Part shown: positions 43,020 to 54,900 of the stretch, in pieces
Layout of the letters: every line of letters starts with the position of its first letter
Numbering within the stretch: the first letter of the stretch is position 1
Assembly: GCF_000485595.1 (NCBI RefSeq)
Contig: NW_014577469.1
Coordinates: 169,654 to 233,653 of the forward strand
DNA length: 64,000 nucleotides
DNA from: Priapulus caudatus
Lineage: Eukaryota; Priapulida; Priapulimorpha; Priapulimorphida; Priapulidae
Direction of reading: 5' to 3'
Notes under the pieces: model-generated
Seen by the model: only the letters and a program-made list of their open reading frames with translations
Told to the model about the DNA's origin: nothing
Databases searched by the model: none
Program-made: the position numbers and the translations under genes

Positions 43020-46000
43020 CACGCACCTTTGGTTTGTGATAAGATTACGAAAAGGGTGTCCACATGCAGTATAAAATCAAAGAAAACAAAAAGCAGAAAA
43101 ACCAATCATTTGGTGTTGAGGCTGATCACAAAAATAAATTGGTCCGTTATTATTGTTGGTCCAGTCATATCATATATGCGTGTATATATATCATCAATTT
43201 GCAATGGAAATTACATTATTAAAACCGATGCTCAGTTACTAAGTGTCCTCTTTGCATGAATATAGCTCGTGTTCCCAGCTTGAATCAGTGTCTAATGTGA
43301 GTGATATCTCCTAAACTTTCATAAACATACTTTCTCTTGATGATTTCTGCATAAGAATTATTTAATTAAGAAAAAAAAACGTGTTAAAAAGAAACGGTAC
43401 TAAATTTATCAAGTACATTTTTCTCAAGTTGTGCATGATTATTATTATGCTCTCAAATGCACTTGAATGAAATGAAAGCTGGCAAAAAAAGGGAAAGAAG
43501 CCAATCGTTGACGCACTATCACACAATAAAAAGGTTCTCACTTCACAAACACACACGCATGCACGCACGCACGCACGCACACACGCACACACGCACACAC
43601 AAAATCATGGTGATCCAAAATCGTGGGGGGGACATTTGATATGATGTCCCCCCTCTGAAAATTCGTGGGGGGGACATGTCCCCCTGTCCCCCCCTGGATT
43701 TGCGCCCCTGAGTGCAGTCCTCTGTGCCGTAACAATGTCACCCGCTGTACTGAATACCCTCTCGAAAGGCACTGCCGTGGCTGGAATACACAATACCCCT
43801 GCTGCATAATTGGCTAATACTGGATACTGAAACTTAAACTGAAACTGAAACTGAAACAGTGCCAGTGGGTGCTCGCTTCAGCTTGTATCGCGCGCGGCGC
43901 GGCGCACTCGATCAGAGGCGTGTTCAGGAGAGCGAGCGCTCGATGCGAACGCTCGATGAACGAACGCAGCGCCTCCTGAACGACAAACGAGCGCTTGCTT
44001 GTGCGCTCGCTGTGCGCTTGCTTGATCAAAGATGGCGGCCCCCATGGAGGGTTACTCAGCAGATTTTAATCGCGAGAGACAACAAGTATCGTTAAACGAA
44101 TTAGCAGACGAAATTGATAAGAATTGAATTTAGAAGTAAATGAAATGAATGAAAAGTGAAATAAAGTTGAAATAGATTGCAAATTGACGTCAGAAATGTT
44201 AGATTCGCATCGCCAGATTTTTCGTCGCCATCTTGTAAACAACTCGCGCACTGAGCGAACAGCTTTTCAAACTTGCGCGCAAACGCTCGCGAGCGCTCGC
44301 TCGCTCGCGCAGTGTCGTTCAGAAGGCGAGCGCTCGCGAGCGTTCGGTCTCCTGAACACGCCTCAGGTGAGCATAGGCTATATATAGACTCCCTGGTTGC
44401 CGTGATCTCTGCCTCGCGCACACGTCTGCCCCACTCTGGCCGCGCAGTAGTACCGCGCAGTGCTCCACGCAGTGGTCGCTTACCAGTAATACTGTATGCG
44501 TCGTGTAGGCATTGTGCTTTCGTAATATATATACACCGCCAGTGCATAATTTTCGAGCCCATTAACAATATAGACATAAAGGCAAGTGTCAAGTAATTTA
44601 TTTCTTGTTATACACCAGTATCGTAAAATATCGATATCCGGAAGTGTATCGCGATATATCGAGTTTTCAAAAATATATTGCAATATACCGATATACCGGT
44701 ATATCGTTCACACCCTACTCTCTGTTGACAGCAACAAGAGTTGCAAGTAGTCTTCTTTGTGTCCTAAGTATTCCCTCCACTCTTTGCCCTCCACTTGTCT
44801 GCAAGACTTCGCAATAGGGGTAGGACTACTCTTCATTGTGTATGCATTGCAATAGCGGGTGGATAATTTTCATTGTGTATGCAATAGGGGGTGGTATTCT
44901 TCATTGTGTCTGCAATAGGGGGTAGGGTTTTCCAATGTGCAGTTCGCACTAGGGGGCCTATTATTTTTAGTGAGAATGCACATGGGGTAATGTTCTAATA
45001 GAGACCCCCCCCCCGGGTGTCTCCCCTGCATTGACACGAGCAAGGCGCGCCGCTTTGCTCAAATTCTCAGCTGCCACACAGAAATTTGTCCAAAAAAACC
45101 TGCCTCGCTGACAAAAATCTCATACAGTGTGTTCAGAATAGCTTAGAATGCACCAAATTGCACCATTCTTTCAATTTTTTTAGAGGAAACCCCCCTAGCT
45201 GGGCGAGCACCTGCGGACTGCGGTGCTCGCTTTGCTAGGACCTCGAAACGTGCAAACACACCAAAACAAATTTTACCACCTCAGAGACCTTTTTGGCTAG
45301 GGGAAACACTTACACTGCTCTCCAATTGATATATCTTCCCACACTCTTCCCCATCCAATCAATCATTGGATGATCATAAAAATGATTTGTGATTGTAGAT
45401 TACGATAAAAAACACCGATAACTTACGATTTGGGGGAGGCGCCGCATTGGCCATTTGCATTTCCATTGACATCCTGGTATTCACATCGACACTTTTAGGA
45501 GTGGGTGGTTGGCAGCCATACTGTGATGCCCTGTAAATACAAAACAAACAAAATACTTGTTAACAACAATGTCACGTGTTGTCTGTTGAATTCTTTGTCG
45601 TGAAAATGCTAACTGACTAAAGATATTCCAAACTTAGGACAAATAACAAGAAAATAAGGAAGAGTTCCAATAATAATATGGAACACTAGAAACGTCGGTT
45701 CATGGATATAAGCGCTGACCACAATTCATTTTCGCAAATGTGCGACATGTGCAAATGTCGACAGCTTTTATATCCTTGACCTTGGGCCGAAACGTCAAAC
45801 TATTCCTGTCTAGCTACTGCCAATACTGGCACTGCTACAGACTACAGACTACATAACCCGACCAGGCTGTGTGACTAACGTCAATATACAGGTATTCTAA
45901 CCCTAGCAATACCGTTTCTTGGCGCTACAGACTAGTCTACGAGTACACTGTACATTGCTACGGCCTACGGCCTATAACTCAACTGTACGAGTTTTTTGCT

Positions 46001-46053
46001 ACCTACCACTGCGCGGCTTGTACGGTTTGATTCGACCAACCTGCCAATGCCAT
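28993..46053 (-). CDS. LENG8: LENG8 homologue (SAC3/GANP/THP3 family)
   Basis: Complete 887-aa protein in 17 exons: 46053-46007, 45530-45427, 39700-39585, 38867-38562, 37709-37541, 36404-36226, 35971-35856, 35424-35281, 34876-34613, 34415-34185, 32614-32443, 32135-32043, 31376-31242, 30838-30770, 30430-30292, 30043-29836 and 29164-28993. Phases agree at every junction. Family members are nuclear mRNA-processing factors related to yeast Thp3 and the TREX-2 scaffold Sac3. Regions: [19 protein letters not shown] start; poly-Pro and long poly-Gln (about residues 120-180); [10 protein letters not shown] helix (about 346-356); RS-rich tract (about 430-475); Lys-rich segment; then a SAC3/GANP domain from about 630 ([18 protein letters not shown]-like [80 protein letters not shown]). 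Intron 6 appears to use a GC donor. Introns carry several TEs. Confidence 0.96.
30185..30242. repeat. (CT)n tract in LENG8 intron 15
   Basis: CTCTCT run ending in CGCTCGCTCGCTC. On the gene strand it is a GA tract. Confidence 0.85.
31500..32042 (-). repeat. 17-bp minisatellite built from a splice donor, LENG8 intron 12
   Basis: About 31 tandem units on the plus strand read GAGCAGGTAACTCACCT with variants. On the LENG8 strand a full unit contains CTCAG/GTGAGTTACCTG, a near-consensus 5' splice site, and about a dozen units keep an exact CTCAGGTGAGT. The array begins at the real donor of exon 12 (CCCAG/GTAAGTTACCTGCTC at 32043), so the unit most likely arose by tandem duplication of that donor and its flank. 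Confidence 0.9.
32632..33825. mobile_element. About 1.2-kb TIR element in LENG8 intron 10
   Basis: Ends are CAGGGGTAGAAATAAG and, inverted, CAGGGGTCGAATTAG. Subterminal GGGCTAGT/ACTAGCCC repeats lie near both ends. The same terminal motif occurs alone near 58732. CAGGGG termini suggest hAT, but the AC-rich flanks do not give a clear 8-bp duplication. The interior includes a CGCACACA microsatellite (about 33300-33690) and no transposase. Its left end is only 17 bp from the exon 11 acceptor. Confidence 0.7.
33945..34170. repeat. (GA)n-rich tract in LENG8 intron 10
   Basis: Imperfect GAGAGA and GACAGA repeats over about 225 bp, ending about 15 bp downstream of the exon 10 donor. On the gene strand it is a CT tract. 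Confidence 0.85.
36497..37343. mobile_element. 847-bp foldback element, about 350-bp arms
   Basis: Positions 36497-36847 and 36996-37343 are inverted copies of each other with few mismatches, separated by a loop of about 150 bp. Ends read CAACATTAATATAC. Both arms contain the same frame ([14 protein letters not shown]) in opposite directions, explained by the repeat. It lies in LENG8 intron 5. Confidence 0.85.
38593..38735 (-). repeat. Coding CAG/CAA repeat (poly-Gln) in LENG8 exon 4
   Basis: Two long glutamine runs separated by HL, then KKL and a shorter run, directly after a run of nine prolines. Mixed CAG and CAA codons show it is maintained as coding sequence. Antisense it reads as poly-Cys, a shadow. 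Confidence 0.9.
38941..39498. mobile_element. 558-bp TIR element in LENG8 intron 3
   Basis: Ends are GGGGCCAGTTTCACGAAGCG and the inverted GGGGCCGGTTTCACGAAGCG, followed on both sides by TACTTAACT-type repeats. A separate imperfect palindrome (39258-39334, arms about 30 bp, AGACTGGTACT...) appears nested inside it. No coding capacity. Confidence 0.8.
40599..40712. repeat. About 114-bp palindromic hairpin with TAGA core
   Basis: CAGGAGTGTATAATAT at the left is matched by ATATTATACACTCCTG at the right. The centre is TAGATAGA and TATATA repeats. It may be a tiny foldback element in LENG8 intron 2. Confidence 0.7.
41085..41675. mobile_element. 591-bp TIR element flanked by TTAA (piggyBac-type MITE)
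   Basis: Ends are AGGGACAGTAGCCTCTAGG and inverted AGGAACAGTAGCCTCTAGG, with TTAA directly outside both (41081-41084 and 41676-41679). TTAA duplications are characteristic of piggyBac elements. Non-coding. A diverged relative lies in ERCC1 intron 5, and the right end recurs at 48072-48125. Confidence 0.8.
42759..43836 (-). pseudogene. hAT transposase C-terminal fragment, interrupted
   Basis: From about 43836 downward the minus strand reads [28 protein letters not shown] and [10 protein letters not shown], the conserved C-terminal dimerisation region of hAT transposases. The frame breaks at the 889-bp insertion (42822-43710) and resumes on its far side with [14 protein letters not shown] and a stop at 42759-42761. 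The N-terminal zinc finger and catalytic parts are absent, so this copy cannot make an active enzyme. Confidence 0.85.
42822..43710. mobile_element. 889-bp hAT-type MITE nested in the transposase fragment
   Basis: Termini are CAGGCGCGCAAATCC and inverted CAGGGGCGCAAATCC. AGTGCAGT flanks both ends exactly (42814-42821 and 43711-43718), an 8-bp target duplication. Subterminal runs of G and C (GGGGGGACA) lie near both ends, and CGCACACA microsatellites lie within. No transposase. Confidence 0.9.
43916..44363. mobile_element. 448-bp TIR element nested in the hAT element
   Basis: Ends are AGGCGTGTTCAGGAG on both sides in inverted orientation, followed by GC-rich GAGCGCTCG repeats. CAG lies directly outside both ends, a possible 3-bp duplication. 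Non-coding. Confidence 0.75.
44810..44970. repeat. Tandem GCAATAGGGGGT / TTCATTGTGT repeats
   Basis: About four diverged units of 35-50 bp, each with GCAATAGGGGGTRG and TTCATTGTGTATGC. Confidence 0.6.
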
Positions 46054-46652
46054 TACATTGAGCTTATTCAACAATATTACAAATTTCAATGACAACAATT
46101 AAGTTTCATAATAACGAACAGACTTTCTAAACTTGCTCGAAACGACGTTCACTCGATAATAATGGCGTCAGTAATTTCGTAACTAGAAAATCCGAGATAA
46201 AACTGAATAAATGTTTCTGAATTATGTTTCGTCTGTGGCGTAACTGTGTACAGTTGTAGGAAACGGTTAATCTACAATATTTTACACGTTTCTACAGTAC
46301 TAAATGACAGTTCCAATAATAAATATATTTAGGGCTAAATGTGAATGCGTGAGATTGCCAGACACGATGGAATATTTCGTGTCGGCCTTTCGCGAAATCC
46401 ACAAAACATGACGTCCGGCGAATGAATACTTGGCTGAGAATAAATTTATTTTTTAAATGGGAATGTTCATAAAGCCACACACAAAAATGAGCAAACATTA
46501 ATAAATCATTATACAATAAAACAAATATAATAATTTATGGCTATAGGTTACACAGGTATTGTTTGGATGCACTCTTTATCATTTACATAAATTATAGACC
46601 CAATCGGAATGATAAAATGGAGTGCGTACTACGGCTTGAGGAAGAAAACAAA
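46054..46652. promoter_or_regulatory. Divergent LENG8/PRKAR1 intergenic region
   Basis: The LENG8 start (minus, 46053) and PRKAR1 start (plus, 46653) are 599 bp apart, a typical bidirectional promoter layout. No TATA box or defined factor site could be assigned. A corrupted second copy lies at about 49820-50480. Confidence 0.6.
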
Positions 46653-49600
46653 ATGGCGTCAGGAATAGATGATGAACAGAGTTTGAAAGAGTGTGAAGCT
46701 TATGTACAGCGGCATAACATCCAGCAGCTGTTGAAGGATTCGATTGTTCAACTCTGTATTAATAGACCTTCAAATCCGGCGTCTTTTTTGAAAGATTATT
46801 TCGCGAAATTGGAGCAGGTAACTCGATGTCTTCTGCCTAGTTTCGACAATTTAACAGCCTAGGGCCTAAACTGTAAACAGTGATAGGAGTCAGGACTATC
46901 GACAGTGCCAGTGTTGTCATTGGGCTTAGTACCCGCATTAGTAGTACTTGTTACTGACGACACCTCTAAGGACGGACTGCTGGACATTACTGTAATGTGC
47001 TACGCCACATATTACACTATGTAATACCCTAATCTAATGTAATGTTTGATGATGTGTGGAGTTTCAGTTTGTTTTTAATATTGACATTGGGCCACGGTTG
47101 GTCAGTCTGCGTCTGTGTTCAAGTCAGTGACAGTGGTGGTCATTCAATTAATTAAGAAATTCGTACATTTACGTGAACTTCGCATTTCTATTTAGATTGA
47201 ATTTTTTTCATGATTGATACCGGTATACCCTTATGCAAAGGCAGAAGCTTTTGGAGGTTACAGCATAGCCTAAAACCACTGAACCACAGGCACAGGCACT
47301 TGGAGCGTTTCAATAAAATATAATGCTAAATAAATACGAAATCTATTTACTACCAAAGTCTTAATCTTTCTATACTCGCTTTCACTTATTATTGCCGACA
47401 ATTTCCTGCAAATGCCGTCCAAATGCTTATCTGCAACAAACGCTGGCTACCGCTGCACACTGACACATAAATATATAGCAGGTAGGAAAGCGTGCTGCCA
47501 AAATTCGCTCGACGCTCGCTTGATTTCACACGAATACAACACAAATATTCAACCATTCTACTCCATTTTTGTTTCTATTTGAAGAACAGTGTTCACTTGT
47601 TATAAAAACATACTGTCTGCGTTCGTAACCGAGCTGTGTCCCGCGAAATCACACAAAGCCTGACGAAATTCTCCCGTTTGCTCCCGTTGCGCAGTTTATG
47701 TAAATTGCTGCAAGTACAGGGCTATAGGCGGCGCGGCGCACTGCAGTTTGGGAAACTACCACGCTGCTTTCCAACTCCCGTACGAGCCTCGTCAAAGCCG
47801 CCAGTGAAGCGTTGCAAAAACGTTGCAGCATTGCGGCGCAAAAATGAGGTCACGAAGAGCGCCGGTGGGTGTTTCCTGATTCTGACAGCCATTTACATAA
47901 ACTGCGCAACGGGAGCGAACGCGAGAATTTCGTCAGGCTTTGTGTGATTTTGCGTGACACAGATCGGTTACAAACACAGACAGTATGTTTTTATAACAAG
48001 TGAACACTGTTCTTCAAATAGAAACAAAAATGGAGTAGAATGGTTGAATATTTGTGTTGTATTCGTGTGAAAAACCTAAATTAGCTGAAAATAACCCTAG
48101 AACCTAGAGGCTACTGTTCCTTTAAAGTTTTAGACAATTATTTTTACTCGCCAACATGGGCGAGTCAGCTTTAGCTTTTACTCGCCCGATATTATTTTCA
48201 CTCGACATTGGCGAGCGGGCGACTGCCAAGCTCGTTCGCTGGTATACTGTCGAATGGTATCATAACAAACTCACGAAAATCCACTGGTGCGGTGGCATTT
48301 GAGACGAAAATGCATGAAATGTCCGTTTTTGCCCTGTTTTCATATCAATATATTATTATGAAGGGGAACGATTTTCATACTATTTGAATGTGTAAGGGTG
48401 ACATAACACTCATGCAGAGTAAATGTGTCAGTTTGGTTAGCTTTCCTGAAAAGAAAATGTGGTAAATCAAACAGTGAATACGCGGTAAAAACAAGAAAAT
48501 CCCAGCGCACGGCGGTAGGTGCATTGTTAACACCGGCAGCGTTGAACGTGTTAATGCATGTAGGACCCATCGTCATCCCCCATCATGCGTTAACTGCCTA
48601 AACGTAATGGTTTAATTTCCAGCCGTGTTCACTTTTAACAATCACAAAACAGTCATGCCATGGTTTCAGAGCTGAATGTATCAGTCTCTGAACTAATAAA
48701 GTTTATCTGTGTATTAGGGCCGTTTATGCCGCACCTAATACTCTTCCAGTGTCTCCCCCCCGGGGGGGGGGGTCATTATATATGCCGTTATTACCCCATG
48801 TTCCAAATTTTGCGAGTTAGGGGGTGTTTTTCAACTTCTAAAGCAGGCCAGCGCGGGAGCAAATGGGCCCACCTTTACAAAGCTAATCTCGCAATAAACC
48901 CTCAGGATCGTTCAAGTCAAGCACCGCGCCCGCAGTAGGCCCCCACAGCTGTGACAAATAAATTCTCATAATGTGATAAATAATCTCTCTCTTTTCCTTC
49001 CGTTCTTCTTGATTTGAGATTTGACACTCTCTGTTAGGGGTGAGTATTGCGACCAAAAACCGTATTGCAATATATTGCAATACCGCCCCCCCCGAACTCA
49101 CTCTCGGCCTATCTCCCCCCCCCCCCCCCCCCCCCCCACACATCGACACTCTTTAGGTGCGGTGGTTGGGCAGGACATCACGATTAATCGGATGATGCCA
49201 GGACTGTAAATATCAAAACAAACAAGTAATACGTTGTCAACGACAATGTCTACGTGTGTCGTGTTTGAATTCTATTGTCGTGGAAAATGCTAAGACTGGA
49301 CTAAAAGATATTCCAAACTTGAGGTACAAATAAGCAAGAAAATATCGAGCAATGCGTTCCAGATACATACATATGGAGACCTAGAAACGGGTCGGTTCAG
49401 TGAGAAGTAGAGCGCGGGTGACGCGACAATGTCATCTGTTTTCGCAAAATGTGCGACATGTTGCACTATTTACGACTAGCTTTATATCCTTGACCTTGAG
49501 GCCGGAAAACGTCAAACGATTCGGCTGTCTTGAGGCTGAGCTGCGATCACTGCACTCTACATGACCTACAGACTACAGTAACCCGACCGCGAGGCTGTTG

Positions 49601-51921
49601 ATAATCGGTCAATAAGCGGTATTGTGCCCGCTGAGCACCCTAGCAATCCGTTTCGTTGCGCTGCTAAACAGACGGTTCTACAGGAGTGACACTGTACAGG
49701 TGCTACGGCCGTATCCTACTGCTGATACTCAACTGTTACGAGTGTTTCTTGTGCTACCCGTACCACTGCGCCGGCTTGTACCGGGTTGTTGATTCGACCA
49801 ACCCTGCCCAAGTCCGATACATGTGGAGCGAGTCAGACAATATTACAAATTCACATGCACTACCAGACTTAAGTTATCATGAATAACGAACAGATCTTTC
49901 AAACAATGCTCAGTAAAAGCGACGTTTCACTTGATAGATTAATGGCGTCCCAGTACATTTGGTCAACTGAAGAAACATCCGATGGATAAAGACTGAATAA
50001 GGGTTTTCTGAATATGGTTTCGCTGTTGGCATCTAACTGTGTACAGTTTCGGTAAGAAAACGGTCTAATCTACCAATATTTAGCAACGTTTCTACAGTAC
50101 TTAAATGACAGTTCCAATAATAAATAATATTTAGGGCTAAATGTGAATGCGTGAAGATTGCCAGTGACCAGCGATTTAATATTGTCGTGTCGGCCTTCTC
50201 GCGAAATCCACAATAACATGAGCGTCCCGGCGAAGAATACTGCTGAGAATAAATTTAATTTTAAATGGGAAATGGGTGTCATAACACCACACAGCCTGCC
50301 ACGTGACCGAGCCCCAAAAATAAGGTCAATACATTAATAAAATCATTATAGCAATAAAAACAATAATAATACATCTGTTATGGCTATAGGTTACGAGTCA
50401 GTATTGTTATTGGCATGCTCTCTTTATCTACTTACATTAGTAACAGATTATAGCACCCAACGGAATGATACAGATGGAGTGCGGTACTTACGCGTTCTGA
50501 GGAAAGAAAACATGAGATGGCCGTCAGGTGGAATAGCATGAATGAGACAAGATTTGAAAGAGTGTGAACATGGTATGTACAGGCGCACTAGACAGGTCCA
50601 GCAGGCCGTTTGACATGGATTCGATTGTGTTCAGACCTCTGTACTCTAATAAGACCTCTTAAATAGCGTGCGTCTTTTTTGAAGATTTATATTGTCTGCG
50701 AAATTGAGCAGGGTAACTCGATTCCTCTCTGACCTATAAGTTTCGCACCTGGAATTAACCAGCCTCTAGGGCGGCCCTAACACTCGTAAAACATTGACAG
50801 TGAGGAGTCGAGGACGTATCGACAGGTTGCCCAGCTGTTGTCATCTGGCTTGAGGTATCCGGTCGCATTAGCATACGTTGTGCTAACCGTGACGACACCT
50901 CTTACAAGGACGGACTGCTGATCATTACTCTGATGAGAGATGTGTCGCTAGTCGCGTGCGCCAGCTATATTAGCTGCAGTCTATGTAAACTACCGGTCTA
51001 ATGCTAATGTAAATGTTTTGATGATCGTGTGGACGTCAGTCTTGTTTTTTAACCTATCTGGACACCTTGCGCCACGGTGGTCAGTCTGCGTCGTGTGTTC
51101 ACAGTGCTCACGTAGAGTAGTGTGGTCACTGTCAATTAATAGAAATGCGTACATATTAGCGTCGAACTCGGCTACTCCTCTACTTTTTAGATTGAATTTT
51201 TTCTATCGATTGATACCGGTACTACCCTCTTGCAAAGGCAGAAGCTTTTGGAGGGTTACAGCATGACGCCTAAAAGTAAGACCACTACAACCATGCAGGC
51301 ACAGGCACCGTGAGCGTTTCAATAAAAATAATTACATCATAATAAATAAGCGATAAGTTACTATTTACTAACCAAAAGTCTTAATCTTTCTATAACTCCG
51401 CTGTCACCCCCCTTATTAGTTGCCGACAATTTCCATGCAAGTGCCGTCCAGGATCTTATCTGCAACAAACGGCTGGCTAGCCCGCGCACAATCGACCAAT
51501 AAATATATAGCAGGTAGAAAGCGTGCGCCCAAAATTGCGCTCCAGACCCGGCTTGGGANNNNNNNNNNNNNNNNNNNNNNNNNACAAAACCGTATTGCAA
51601 TATTTTCCAATACGTATTGGAAGTGTATACCATGCATGATATAGTAACAATTTGATGGTTTTAATATCATCATATATTGTATTATATGACATGATTTAAT
51701 TTCTCATGTTTTTCTTGAGAAACAGAAGCACGGCAATTTTTCCGCTGACAGTGCAGTCAGCGCGCGCAAATCCATTTTGAATTGGGGGGACACCAGTAGC
51801 AAAACGCGAAGGGGGGGGGGGGAATTTTTGAAATTAGACCCCCTCAGATGCGTTTTCTGCGCGAGCAGGGGGGGGGTCCCCTGTGCACGCCCCTGAACAC
51901 ACACACACACACACACACGCA

Positions 51922-51953
<32 letters not shown>

Positions 51954-54900
51954 CACACGCATTTGGTTTGTGATAAGATTACGAAAAGGGTGTCCACATG
52001 CAGTCATAAAATCAAGAAAACAAAAAGCAGAAAACCAATCATTTGTGTTGAGGCTGATCACAAAATAAATTGGTCCGTTATTATTGTTGGTCCAGTCATA
52101 TCATATATGCGTGTATATATATCATCAATTTGCAATGGAAATTACATTATTAAAACCGATGCTCAGTTACTTAGTGTCCTCTTTGCGTGAATATAGCTCG
52201 TGTTCCCAGCTTGAATCAGTGTCTAATGTGAGTGATATCTCCTAAACTTTCATAAACATACTTTCTCTTGATGATTTTCTGCATAAGAATTATTTAATAT
52301 AAGAAAAAAAACGTGTTAAAAAAAGAAACGCGTACTAAATTTATCAAGATACAATTTTTCTCAAGTTGTGCATGATATTAATTATGCTCTCAAATGCACT
52401 TGAATGAAATGAAAGCTGGCAAAAAAAGGGAAAAAAGCCAATCGTTGACGCACTATCACACAATAAAAAGGTTCTCACTTCACAACACACACACGCACGC
52501 ACGCACGCACGCACGCACACACGCACACACTTACACACAAAATCATGGTGATCCAAAATCGTGGGGGGGACATTTGATATGATGTCCCCCCTCTGAAAAT
52601 TCGTGGGGGGGGGACATGTCCCCCTGTCCCCCCTGGATTTGCGCCCCTGAGTGCAGTCCTCTGTGCCGTAACAATGTCACCCGCTGTACTGAATACCCTC
52701 GCGAAAGCACTGCCGTGGCTGGAATACACAATACCCTGCTGCTCATAATTGGCTAATACTGGATACTGAAACTTAAACTGAAACTGAAACTGAAACAGTG
52801 CCAGTGGGTGCTCGCTTCAGCTTGTATCGCGCGCGCGCGGGCACTCGATCAGAGGCGTGTTCAGGAGAGCGAGCGCTCGATGCGAACGCTCGATGAACGA
52901 ACGCAGCGCCTCCTGAACGACAACGAGCGCTTGCTTGTCGCTCGCTGTGCGCATTGCTTGATCAAAGATGGCGGCGCCCCATGGAGGGTTAACTCAGCCA
53001 GATTTTAATCGCGAGAGAACAAGTACTGTTAAACGAATTAGCAGACGAATTGATAAGAATTGAATTTAGAAGTAAGAATGAATGAAAAGTGAAATAAAGT
53101 TGAAATAGATTGCAAATTGACTTCAGAAATGTTAGATTCGCATTCGCCAGATTTTTCGTCGCCATCTGTAAACAACTCGCGCACTGAGCGAACGCTTTTC
53201 AAACTTGCGCGCAACGCTCGCGAGCGCTCGCTCGCGCAGTGATCGTTCAGAAGGCGAGCGCTCGCGAGCCGTCGTCTCCTGAACACGCCTCAGGTGAGCA
53301 TAGGCTATATATAGACTCCCTGGTTGCCGTGATCTCTGCCCGCGCACACCGTCTGCCTCCACCTGGTCGCCGCAGTAGTACGCGCAGTGCTCCACGCAGT
53401 GGTCGCTTACCAGTATACTGTATGCGTCGTAGGCATTGTGCTTTCGTAATATATATACCACGCCAGTGGCATAATTTTCGAGGCACTAACAATATAGACA
53501 TAAAGGCAAGTGTCAAGGTAATTTATTTCTTGTTATACCACCGGATCGTAAAATATCGATATCGGAAGTTGTATCGCGTATAATCGTGAGTTTTTCAAAA
53601 TAATCTATATTGCCAATATACCGATATACGGATTCGTTGACACCCTACTCTCTGTGCATCCAGACAAGAGTTGCAAGTAGTTCTTCTTTGTGTCCTGAAG
53701 TATTCCCTCCACTCGTTTTGCCCTCCACCTTGTCTGCAAGACTTTCGCATATAGGTTAGGACCCGTGTAGGACTCTTCATGTGTATGCATTGCAATGTTA
53801 GCGGCGTTGGGATTTTTCATTGGTTATGCCATAGGGGGTGAGTATTCTTCCATTGTGTCTGCAATAGGGTAGGGTTTTCCAATTGTATGCAGTTCGCACT
53901 GGGGCTTTATTTTTTAGTGAGAATGCACATGGGTAATGTTCTAATAGAGACCCCCCCCGGTGTCTCCCACTGCATTGGACCGAGAAGGCGACGCCGCGCT
54001 TTGCTCAAATTCTCAGCTGACCACACAGAAATTTATCAAAATTAAAACCTGCCTCGTGAAAAAATCGTCATACAGTGTGTTTCAGAATAGGCTATAGAAT
54101 GCTCACCAAATTTGCCCCATCTCTTTCCATTTTTTTAGGAGGAAACCCTAGCTGGGCGAGCCGAAACTTTCGAGCTGCGGTGTCGCCTTTGCTAGGACTC
54201 GAAGCGTGCAAACACACCAAAACCAAATTACCACTCAGAACCTTTTTGTAGGGACAGCTACAACTGCCTCTTGCCAAATTGATATATCTTCCACACTCCT
54301 TCCCTCATCCAATCAATCTGGATGACATAAAATGATTATTGTGAATGCTGATTACGATAAAAAACACCATAACTTACGATTTGGGGGAGGCGCCGCATTG
54401 CGCCATTTTGCAGTTTCCCATTACATCCTGGTATTCACATCGACACTTTAGGCAGTGGGTGGGTGCGCAGCCATACTGTGTATGCCCGTAATACAAAACA
54501 AACAATTACTTGTTAACACATATGTCACGTGTTGTTCTGTTGAAGTTCTTTGTGTGAAAAGTGCTAACTGATAAGATATTCCAAACTGTAGCGACAATCA
54601 CAGAAAAGAAGCGAAGCGTTCAATAATAATTGTGAACACTGAGAAACGTTCGGTTTCATGGAAATTTAAAAAATGCGCGACCACAATTTCATTTTTCGCA
54701 AATGTGGCGACATGTGCAAATGTCGACAGCTTATATCCTTGACCTTGGCCGAAACGTCCAACTATTCCGTTTCCAATGAGACGGAGATTACTAGAGAAGC
54801 GTGCCGAAACGAGATGTTTGATTCCAATTCGCTGAAGCGCAGATCTTTCGGCCAGTTTCCGCGGCAAGCGCGCACGCCGACCGCAAGCGCAACTCCTACG

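Larger units (their letters stand above)
42594..44717. mobile_element. 2.1-kb hAT element with 8-bp TSD
   Basis: Ends start TAGGGTG on both sides in inverted orientation, followed by TATTGCAATATA-type subterminal repeats. CTCTCTGT lies exactly outside both ends (42586-42593 and 44718-44725). An 8-bp duplication and a hAT C-terminal dimerisation motif on the minus strand inside identify the superfamily. The rest of the transposase is missing, and two other elements are inserted within it. It is in LENG8 intron 2. Confidence 0.9.

Noticed and set aside
47636-47947. 103-codon ORF found identically at 57136-57447
   Set aside because: It lies wholly inside the palindromic TE core; duplication of the core explains the conservation, and no protein family is recognised.
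50474-54487. Second copies of PRKAR1 and LENG8 exons as true paralogues
   Set aside because: Indel-riddled, scrambled in order, next to an N gap and bounded by duplicated TE core; best explained as assembly error.
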